Origin: Phycisphaerales bacterium
GTDB lineage: Bacteria > Planctomycetota > Phycisphaerae > Tepidisphaerales > Tepidisphaeraceae
Direction of reading: 5' to 3'
DNA: 27,170 nt
Assembly: GCA_028288775.1 (NCBI GenBank)
Contig: JAQGHP010000134.1
Coordinates: 1 to 27,170 of the forward strand
Both the position numbers and the translations under genes were made by a program. Below the pieces are notes generated by a model. The model searched no databases and was not told where the DNA came from. It saw only the letters and a list, made by a program, of their open reading frames with translations. Below are positions 6,615 to 13,424 of this stretch, in pieces; positions within the stretch are counted from its first letter, which is position 1, and the number at the start of each line of letters is the position of its first letter.

Positions 6615-8147
6615 ATGGCCTCACACACTCTCAGCCCCTTCCCCGACGAACTCCTCGCGGCCAAGAAGCAGATCCGCGAGCGGGCGCGGTCGTACGGGCT
6701 CGATTTCTTCCCCGTCATCTTCGAGATGTGCGATTACGAGCAGATGAACCAGATCGCCGCGTACGGCGGGTTCCCGCAGCGCTACCCGCACTGGCGGTTC
6801 GGGGCCGAGTATGAGGGCATCCGCAAGCGCCATCACTACGGCTTGGGCCGCATCTACGAAATGGTCATCAACAATGACCCGTGCTACGCCTACCTCCAGG
6901 AATCCAACCAGCTTGTGGACCAGAAGCTGGTCATCGCGCACGTCTACGGCCATGCCGATTTCTTCAAGAACAACCTCTGGTTCAGCCAGACCAACCGCAA
7001 AATGATGGACGAGATGGCCAACCACGCCACCCACGTCCGCAAGCACATCGAGAAGCACGGGCAGGACGTCGTCGAGCGCTGGATGGACGTCTGCCTGAGC
7101 ATCGAGCACCTGATCGACCCGCATAGCATGTTCATGCAACGCGGCCCCAACGACACGCCGCACGAACAACCCAAGCGGCAGGAATCACAAGTCCAGCGCT
7201 TCAAGACCAAGGACTACCTCGACCGCTGGGTCAACCCCCCCAAGGCCTTGGAAGCCGAGGCCAAAAAACTCAAGAGCGAGCGCGATAAAATGCGCCACGC
7301 CACCCCGTCGCGCCCCACGCGGGACGTGCTGCTCTACCTCCTCGAACACGCCCGCCTGGAAGACTGGCAGGCCGACTGCCTGGGCATCGTCCGAGAGGAA
7401 AGCTACTACTACGCGCCGCAGGGGATGACGAAGGTAATGAACGAGGGGTGGGCAAGTTTTTGGCATTCCACATTAATGACCAAGCACTTCGTCGAGGCGA
7501 AGGAAGTCATCGACTACGCCGACCACCACAGCGGCACCGTCCACATGCCGCCGGGGAATTTCAACCCGTACAAGGTCGGCATCGAGCTCTTCCGCGACAT
7601 CGAAGACCGCTGGAACAAGGGCAAGTTCGGCAAGGAGTACGAGGAGGCCGACACGCTGGGCGAGAAGAAGAAGTGGGACAAGGGCCTGGGCCTCGGCCGT
7701 GAAAAGATCTTCGAAGTGCGGCGAGTCTACAACGACGTGAGCTTTATCGACGAGTTCATGACCCCCGAGTTCATCGAGAAACACAAGTTCTACCAATATG
7801 GCCGCGACCCCCACACCGGCCAGCTCCGCATCATCAGCCGCGACCCGCAGCGGATTAAGCAGACGCTCCTCTACCAGCTCACCAACATGGGCCAGCCGTT
7901 CATCTACGTGGTGGACGGCAACTACGCCAACCGCGGCGAGCTTTACCTCGCCCACAAGCACAACGGCTTGGACATCGAAATCAAGTTCGCCGTCGAAACC
8001 CTGAAAAACATCTACAAAGTCTGGCAGCGCCCCGTCCACCTTCAGGCGAAGATCGACGACGACATGATCCTCTTCAGCTTCTCGGGCGATCAACCCAAGC
8101 AGCAGACCATCCACGACGACCTGCCGAAGCCGGCGCATCAGATTTGA
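6615..8147 (+). CDS. spoVR: SpoVR family protein (YcgB)
   Basis: The product is 510 aa, the full size of SpoVR/YcgB. Family hallmarks are HVYGHADFFKNN (109-120), the SIEHLIDPHSMF region (162-173), and EESYYYAPQG followed by NEGWASFWH (276-284). In Bacillus subtilis SpoVR takes part in spore cortex formation. In non-sporulating bacteria it is found with PrkA and YeaH and is tied to stationary-phase and starvation responses. The conserved His/Glu residues suggest a metalloprotein, but the activity is not settled. The start at 6615 has CGGAG about 9 nt upstream. It closes the PrkA cluster, and a short inverted-repeat element lies just downstream. Confidence 0.95.
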   Translation: MASHTLSPFPDELLAAKKQIRERARSYGLDFFPVIFEMCDYEQMNQIAAYGGFPQRYPHWRFGAEYEGIRKRHHYGLGRIYEMVINNDPCYAYLQESNQLVDQKLVIAHVYGHADFFKNNLWFSQTNRKMMDEMANHATHVRKHIEKHGQDVVERWMDVCLSIEHLIDPHSMFMQRGPNDTPHEQPKRQESQVQRFKTKDYLDRWVNPPKALEAEAKKLKSERDKMRHATPSRPTRDVLLYLLEHARLEDWQADCLGIVREESYYYAPQGMTKVMNEGWASFWHSTLMTKHFVEAKEVIDYADHHSGTVHMPPGNFNPYKVGIELFRDIEDRWNKGKFGKEYEEADTLGEKKKWDKGLGLGREKIFEVRRVYNDVSFIDEFMTPEFIEKHKFYQYGRDPHTGQLRIISRDPQRIKQTLLYQLTNMGQPFIYVVDGNYANRGELYLAHKHNGLDIEIKFAVETLKNIYKVWQRPVHLQAKIDDDMILFSFSGDQPKQQTIHDDLPKPAHQI

Positions 8148-8170
8148 CGGCCGGAAAACACGAACGCGCC

Positions 8171-8252
8171 GTGGTGTGGGCGTACTCGCCCACCGTTTTC
8201 CTACCCCGTCGCACTGCCGGAATCCGACGCTGGGCGGGTACGCCCACCCTAC
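8171..8252. repeat. 82-bp element with 22-bp terminal inverted repeats
   Basis: The ends 8171-8192 and 8231-8252 are reverse complements with three mismatches. Each end is itself a small palindrome (TGGGCG...CGCCCA). The element lies between the converging spoVR and DUF4058 genes. It may act as a two-way terminator, though it has no T-run. It probably belongs to a dispersed MITE-like family. Confidence 0.75.
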
Positions 8253-8262
8253 ATGCATCTGC

Positions 8263-9045
8263 TTAGATCGACCCGTGCCCCGCTTCCCGCAGCCGTTGCT
8301 CCGCCCACACTGTTTCCTCGGATGAAAGGCCTGCTTTCGGCGGCACGCTATAGTCCAAAATCAAATCGTAACCCACTGCATCGTACACCTGACCGACGGC
8401 CGCCTGAAGATCCAGTTCGACGTCCGGGTCGAGGCTCGACAGCGGGACTGGAATAGGCGGCAGAGGGTCTTGCAATGCAATCGGCCACACGCCGACGCTC
8501 GGCCGCTGATTGGCACGGCTGACAAACGAAAAATAGGGATGTGGCGGCAACCGCTGAGCCATCGGAACGCGGTGACCATGGCGCAACAGATCGATCTCGA
8601 TCAGATGGGCGCTGCTCTGCAGAATGCGGCCGCGCTTGAGCAAATACTTGCGATACCCCCGGCCGGATTTGTTGGTGGGCGACATCACCTCAATCGCGCA
8701 AACCAATCGCCGCTCGGCGACATCGCGGATCTCGATGCTGCGCTGCGTTACCGGGCGGGGCATCACCGTTGCCATGGTTAGTGGCGCTACGAGTGTCGCG
8801 CCCCCGGTCGGCGCGCCGGTAGGGCGGGACTGCGCCACGGCTACGTCAGGCCGTGCTTCCACGGCATCAATCCAGACATCGTCTTCCGGCGCATCCCACA
8901 TCACCCGCTCGTCCATCAAGGCCACATACTTGGGACGCAATTTTGGCGATAATTGCCGGGCGATCTCCGCGATGAATTGGCCGTGGAAGCTCATCCACGA
9001 CGGCCCCTCCAAATACGGGTCCATTCCAGGAAACGGCGAGGGCAT
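8263..9045 (-). CDS. DUF4058 family protein
   Basis: The product is 260 aa. The N-terminus MPSPFPGMDPYLEGPSWMSF and the following FHGQFIAEIARQLSPKLRPKYVA are the signature of DUF4058, a family common in planctomycetes and cyanobacteria. The middle has the conserved IEVMSPTNKSGRGYRKYLLKR region, which resembles the core of restriction-endonuclease-like folds (E-V-x-S-P..K). A nuclease-like ancestry is possible but unproven. It is probably cytoplasmic. The start at 9045 is set by the MPSPFPGMDP motif and AAAGGA upstream. Frames reaching back to 9174 are not family-like. It converges with spoVR and diverges from the next gene. Confidence 0.88.
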   Translation of the reverse strand: MPSPFPGMDPYLEGPSWMSFHGQFIAEIARQLSPKLRPKYVALMDERVMWDAPEDDVWIDAVEARPDVAVAQSRPTGAPTGGATLVAPLTMATVMPRPVTQRSIEIRDVAERRLVCAIEVMSPTNKSGRGYRKYLLKRGRILQSSAHLIEIDLLRHGHRVPMAQRLPPHPYFSFVSRANQRPSVGVWPIALQDPLPPIPVPLSSLDPDVELDLQAAVGQVYDAVGYDLILDYSVPPKAGLSSEETVWAEQRLREAGHGSI

Positions 9046-9126
9046 GCGATCCTTTCTGCAATCCTGCGCCCATGATACCGCGCGGACTTTGCCGCGAAAC
9101 CTAAATCGACAGGGGCCGAATCGCAC

Positions 9127-9155
9127 TTGGACCCGCGGCCAGACTGTGCTATCAC
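9127..9155 (+). promoter_or_regulatory. candidate sigma-70 promoter of the exported fusion protein
   Basis: TTGGAC (9127-9132) and TATCAC (9150-9155) are separated by 17 bp. The -10 ends 35 nt before the ATG at 9191, which has AGGGAGG as a strong ribosome site (9178-9184). Both hexamers are imperfect. Confidence 0.4.
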
Positions 9156-9190
9156 TTAATCTTGCAACAACCATTCAGGGAGGCTCAACC

Positions 9191-11401
9191 ATGCTCGCTC
9201 GTCTTACCGCCTTGCTCGTTCTTCTCGCTTCGCCCGTTTTCGCGCTCGGCCAGGCCCTAAGCGACCGCGTCCCGGCGGACGCGATTGTTTATCTCGGGTG
9301 GACCGGGAGCGAATCGCTCGGGCCCAAGTACAAGGGATCAAACCTCGAATCCGTGCTCGCAGAGTCGAACATCCCGGCGGTGTTCCAGCAGTTTCTGCCG
9401 CAGGTGTTTGACCGGATCGCGAAGGAGCAGCCCGACGCCGCGGAGCCGATCAAGATTTTCCGCGCCATCGCCGGGCCGATGTGGCGGCACCCCTCCGCCT
9501 TCGCCTTCCTCGGCGTCGATCTGCAAAACCCCAACGGCCCGCGGCCACATGCGCTGCTCGTCTCACAGGCGGGCGCCGAAGCCGCGGCGCTCCAGAAGCA
9601 GGTGAATGACCTGCTCAAGGCGCAGCCGCAGCCTCCATTCCCGGTACAGGTCGTTCGGGTGGGCGACCTCGTCGCGCTCACGGTCGGCTACGACAAGGGC
9701 GAAGACGCCCTCGCCGGCGGGGCGAACGGCCCCAAGGCGCTGACCACCAATCCCGAATTCACCAAGGCCCTGGCCCAGGTGGACAAGGACGCCGTGATCA
9801 CGGGGTACGTTGACGTCGCCGGCCTGCTCAACCTCGCCGGCGAACTCGCCAAGATGGCCCCGCAGGAAGCGCAGGACATGTACCCGAAGGTGAAGGATGC
9901 GCTGGGGCTGGAAGGCGTTCATCAAATTATTTGGACCCAGGGCTTCGATGGCAAGCAGTGGGGCTCCCGCGCGTTCGTTGCGGCCCCCGATCCGCGGCCG
10001 GGTCTACTGGGCACCTTGATGCAGGGCAAGCCGATTTCCGATGAAGTGCTCAAGGCGGTCCCGCAGAACGCCACCATCGCCGCGGCGGGGCGGTTCGACG
10101 TCGCCGGCTTCATCTCCGCCCTCCGCACCGCGGTCGGCAAGGTCGACCCCAACGCACAGCAACAATTCGATCAGGTGCTCGACCAGGCCAACCAGACCGT
10201 CGGCATGGACGTGCAGAAAGACCTGCTCGCCACCCTGGGCGACGAGTGGGCCTACTACATCGACCCGGCGGTCCTCGGCAAAGGCGCCATGGGGTTCACG
10301 CTCGTCAACCGCCTCAAGGACCCCGCGAAGGCGGAGGCGGCACTTACCAAGCTCGAAGACTTCATCAACAAGTTCGCCGCCCACCAGCTCAAGCAGGAGC
10401 AGGTCACCATCGCCTTCCGCCGCTCGAAGGTCGGCGGGTTGATGATTCACTACCTCGCCGTCCCCGCGATCACTCCCGCGTGGGCCATCGCCGATGGCAA
10501 CCTGTACGTCGGGCTCTACCCCGAGGTAGTCGCCTCCGCCGCGGCGCAGGTGAGCGGCAAGGGCAAGTCGATCCTCGATAACCCCGCGTTCATTGCGATG
10601 CGCGAGCACGTCGGCGGCGCGAACAAGCTCACCGGAGTGGGGTTCATGGATCTGCCGCGACTCGCGCCCGATTCCTACCCGTCGTGGGTCGTGGTCTCCC
10701 GCCTGATCGGCATCGGCGACATGATGGGCATCCAATCCCCGATCATGGTGCTGCCGCCGTTGAATAAGCTCATGCCGTACCTCGCCCCCGCCGGGCAGGC
10801 GAGCTGGGCGGACGCCCAGGGCCTTCACATTCGCTCGATCTCCCCCTTCCCCGGCAGCGAAATCCTCGGCTCCGACCCGGGCGGCATGTCAACTTTCCAG
10901 CAGGCAACGATGGTCAGTATCCTGCTGCCCGCACTCAACCGTGCCCGAGGCCAGGCCAACCGCGTGAAGAGCGCAAGCAACCTCCGCCAGATCGGCTTGG
11001 GCGCGATCATGTACGCCAACGCACAAAAGAACGGCGTGTTTCCCAAGGATTTCGGTGAGATGCTCGCAACGCAGGACCTGACCGCGCAGGTGTTCGTGAA
11101 CCCCGCCGGCACGACCTCCGTCCCCCCGGGCCTGACGCCCAAGCAGCAGGCCGATTGGGTGAAGGAAAACAGCGACTATGTTTGGAACGGCGCGGGCAAA
11201 AACAACACGGTCGGCGCGGATGTCCCCTTAGCCTGGGAGAAGCCGGAAACCGCCACGGACGGCATCAACATCCTCTTCGGCGACGGCCACGTGGAGTTCC
11301 AGGACATGCAGTCAGCAATGGAGACGATCCAAAAGGGCCAGCAGAAGGCGCCCGACTCGGGCCGCACCCCGCGCCGCCCGCGGCCGGGGGATGGGCTTTA
11401 G
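9191..11401 (+). CDS. exported DUF3352-like protein fused to a pseudopilin C-terminal half
   Basis: The product is 736 aa. It has a signal peptide (MLARLTALLVLLASPVFALG), then about 540 residues resembling DUF3352-type proteins: VPADAIVYLGW near the start, repeated strand blocks, and a module ending in YYIDP. From about residue 574 it switches to a pseudopilin-like part, with LLPALNRARGQANRVKSASN, then LRQIGLGAIMYAN. It ends with LFGDGHVEF (about 695-703), the prepilin-type H-X9-DG motif. A prepilin leader is missing at this internal join, so this part is displayed on an exported protein instead of being assembled by a type II/IV machine. The start at 9191 follows AGGGAGG, and open frame upstream of it is antisense to the DUF4058 gene. 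The function is unknown. Confidence 0.85.
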   Translation: MLARLTALLVLLASPVFALGQALSDRVPADAIVYLGWTGSESLGPKYKGSNLESVLAESNIPAVFQQFLPQVFDRIAKEQPDAAEPIKIFRAIAGPMWRHPSAFAFLGVDLQNPNGPRPHALLVSQAGAEAAALQKQVNDLLKAQPQPPFPVQVVRVGDLVALTVGYDKGEDALAGGANGPKALTTNPEFTKALAQVDKDAVITGYVDVAGLLNLAGELAKMAPQEAQDMYPKVKDALGLEGVHQIIWTQGFDGKQWGSRAFVAAPDPRPGLLGTLMQGKPISDEVLKAVPQNATIAAAGRFDVAGFISALRTAVGKVDPNAQQQFDQVLDQANQTVGMDVQKDLLATLGDEWAYYIDPAVLGKGAMGFTLVNRLKDPAKAEAALTKLEDFINKFAAHQLKQEQVTIAFRRSKVGGLMIHYLAVPAITPAWAIADGNLYVGLYPEVVASAAAQVSGKGKSILDNPAFIAMREHVGGANKLTGVGFMDLPRLAPDSYPSWVVVSRLIGIGDMMGIQSPIMVLPPLNKLMPYLAPAGQASWADAQGLHIRSISPFPGSEILGSDPGGMSTFQQATMVSILLPALNRARGQANRVKSASNLRQIGLGAIMYANAQKNGVFPKDFGEMLATQDLTAQVFVNPAGTTSVPPGLTPKQQADWVKENSDYVWNGAGKNNTVGADVPLAWEKPETATDGINILFGDGHVEFQDMQSAMETIQKGQQKAPDSGRTPRRPRPGDGL

Positions 11402-11511
11402 GCTTTGCCGTCTTAACGCCTCGTCTGCCTGATTACGGGCCGAGTCGTCCCGGTCGGAGCGCGAAATATCGTGCGCGGGCCGGAACGGCACATCGCGCCG
11501 CCGGTTGCAAA

Positions 11512-11610
11512 GTCGTGGCACGGGTTTTCAACCCCTGCGGAGTGCGTGAGAGAAAGAGCGGTTACCGCCTCTTCACGCATCTCGCACTGGTTGAAAACCC
11601 GTGCCACGAC
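11512..11610. repeat. 99-bp palindromic element with 22-bp perfect terminal inverted repeats
   Basis: Arms 11512-11533 and 11589-11610 are perfect 22-bp reverse complements (core TGGCACGGGTTTTCAACC). The inner part can also pair imperfectly: AGTGCG at 11541 with CGCACT at 11583, and GCGGT/ACCGC near the centre. The whole element would fold into one hairpin. It lies in the 271-bp gap between the converging exported protein and histidine kinase genes, where it could stop transcription both ways. No coding frame in this gap is convincing. Confidence 0.85.
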
Positions 11611-11672
11611 GGAGTTTCTCTTGACACGCCACGTCGTGGGTTCGGCATAAGTAACCAGAAATTTTCGGCAGG

Positions 11673-12962
11673 TCACGGCTTTGCCGCACCATTCACGCTC
11701 GTCTCTTCCTCAGTAGCTTGAGGGTTGCGCTTCGGCCGCTTTCCCCGCGAGCAAAGCGGTAGGGTAATCGTGAACGCCGCTCCCCGGCCGACACCTTCGC
11801 TTCGGGCGCACACCGAGCCGCCGTGATGGTCCACGATGCTTTTTACGATGGACAGCCCCAAACCCAGCCCGCCGTGCTTACGGGTGATCGAGGAGTCGGC
11901 CTGCCAGAAGCGGTCGAAGACCTTGGGGAGCAATTCGGGGGCGATGCCGTCCCCCGTGTCGATGACCTCGATGCTCGCCTCGCGGCCGCGGCGGCGCAAC
12001 TCCACTTCCGCGCGGCCCCCGGCGGGCGTGAACTTGATGGCGTTGGAGAGCAGGTTCGACACCGCCTGCCGCAGCCACGTGGCATCGCCCATCACCACCA
12101 GCGGCGGCTTCGCGCCCCGCGCCGCGATGGTCACGCCCTTTTCCTCGGCCATCGGCGCGATGGTATCCAGCGTCGCCTTCACCACCGCCGACAGCTCCAC
12201 GAGCTGCGGCTCGACCTGAATTTTGTCGTGCGCGATGCGCGAGGCGTCCAGCAAATCTTCCACCAGGCGCGACTGCTCGCTGGCGCAGCGGATGATCGTG
12301 TCGAGTGCGACCGCTTCCTCCTCCGCGCCCAGCATGCCCGCCTTGAGCAGCTTGGCCCACAGCAGCACCGCGCCGACCGGCGTGCGCAGCTCGTGGCTGA
12401 TGGTCGCGAGGAAGTCGTCCTTGGCCCGGTTGGCCGACTCGGCTGCGGCCCGCGCGCGCGATTCCGTAAGGTCCGTCGCGAGCAAACAAACCAGATTCGT
12501 CCCCTCCAGCGTCAGCGGGTTGAAGGTGAGATGCGCAGGGATCTCACGCTCCCCGCCGGACAGCAGCTTGAACTCCCCGCGCACGCAGCCGCCGAGCCCT
12601 TCCCAGAGCATCGCCCGGAGTTGACCTTCGGCGTCCGGGGCGACGAACCGGAATATGGATGCCCCGATGACTTCCGCGACGGGAAGGGAGAGCATCTCGG
12701 CAAAACAGCGGTTGCAGTAGAGGATCGTGCCGCCCGCGTCGATGGTCGCCGCCCCCTGGGCCATCGCCTCGACGAACACCCGGTAGGAATCGTTTCCCCC
12801 ACGAAGGGCGCAGACCTGCTCGCTCCCCGTGGGCCCGACGACTAACGCGTCCACCTCATCCGCGTGGATGGCGCGGAGGGTGTCTTCCGCGGCCTTCAGG
12901 CGGGCCCGCAGCGCCTCGCGCCGGGGTCGCGAGACTTCACGTACGGCTGATGGGTCTTGCAT
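11673..12962 (-). CDS. soluble PAS-domain histidine kinase of the kai operon
   Basis: The product is 429 aa with no membrane helix, so it is cytoplasmic. The N-terminal module (about 17-60, RLKAAEDTLRAIHADEVDAL) precedes a PAS domain (about 60-170, VEAMAQGAATIDAGGTILYC). The HisKA domain has SHELRTP with phosphate-accepting His190. The ATPase domain has the N-box NLLSNAIKF (303-311), G1 DTGDGI (335-340) and G2 GGLGLGL (364-370), so all catalytic boxes are present. The start at 12962 has GGAAGGG about 9 nt upstream. It lies 99 bp after kaiB on the same strand, so it may pass on the KaiBC state, as SasA does in cyanobacteria. Unlike SasA it has no KaiB-like domain, and no response regulator is nearby. 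Confidence 0.9.
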   Translation of the reverse strand: MQDPSAVREVSRPRREALRARLKAAEDTLRAIHADEVDALVVGPTGSEQVCALRGGNDSYRVFVEAMAQGAATIDAGGTILYCNRCFAEMLSLPVAEVIGASIFRFVAPDAEGQLRAMLWEGLGGCVRGEFKLLSGGEREIPAHLTFNPLTLEGTNLVCLLATDLTESRARAAAESANRAKDDFLATISHELRTPVGAVLLWAKLLKAGMLGAEEEAVALDTIIRCASEQSRLVEDLLDASRIAHDKIQVEPQLVELSAVVKATLDTIAPMAEEKGVTIAARGAKPPLVVMGDATWLRQAVSNLLSNAIKFTPAGGRAEVELRRRGREASIEVIDTGDGIAPELLPKVFDRFWQADSSITRKHGGLGLGLSIVKSIVDHHGGSVCARSEGVGRGAAFTITLPLCSRGKRPKRNPQATEEETSVNGAAKP

Positions 12963-13061
12963 CCGTCTATCCCTTCCGGCTGGGTGAAAACGCGCACCCG
13001 CGGGGGAGCCGGTCTCCTCCGGGGGCTAATTTGTATTGGTTCCCTGCTCCCCGTAATCGTG

Positions 13062-13424
13062 TCATTGCGCTCCGTCCGCCCCGATGGAGCGCGGGCGAAG
13101 ATCCAGCCCGACCAGTGCGCGGCCCTCGTTGGACAGGTCCCCGATGATCTTTTCGATCGGCACGGGCAGCTTCCGCACCAGGGTCGGGACCGCCAGGATC
13201 TGATCCCCCGCGGCCAGTTGCGGGTTCTTCAACAGATCGATCACCTCGATGCGGTATCGCCCGGCCAGATGCGTCTCGCAGATTTTCTTCAAGTTGCTGA
13301 ACGCCCGCAAGCTCTTGGGCGACTGCCCCGCGACGTACAGCCGCAAATCCCAGAATTTCGCGTCGTCGCCCTTCGCATCTTCCCGCGGCTCTTTTGCGGC
13401 CTTGAGTCCCTTCGCTGCCTTCAT
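13062..13424 (-). CDS. kaiB: KaiB family protein
   Basis: The product is 120 aa. After a Lys/Ala-rich N-terminal extension of about 23 residues (MKAAKGLKAAKEPRE), residues 26-110 match KaiB throughout: LRLYVAGQSPKSLRAF, IEVIDLLKNPQLAAGDQILA, PTLVRKLP and IIGDLSNEGRALVGLDL. The Gly-Asp pair at 95-96 lies in the part that changes fold when KaiB binds KaiC in cyanobacteria. The ATG overlaps the kaiC stop (ATGA), so the two are translationally coupled. It is thioredoxin-like in fold only, with no CxxC. In this setting it most likely binds KaiC and modulates its phosphorylation. Confidence 0.93.
   Translation of the reverse strand: MKAAKGLKAAKEPREDAKGDDAKFWDLRLYVAGQSPKSLRAFSNLKKICETHLAGRYRIEVIDLLKNPQLAAGDQILAVPTLVRKLPVPIEKIIGDLSNEGRALVGLDLRPRSIGADGAQ

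Noticed and set aside
8624..9190. A longer N-terminus for the exported fusion protein
   Set aside because: The upstream frame is antisense to the DUF4058 gene. The signal peptide and AGGGAGG ribosome site fix the start at 9191.
11155..11721. A plus-strand open frame across the end of the exported protein gene and the palindrome
   Set aside because: Its first half is a shifted frame of the real gene and its second half is translated palindrome.
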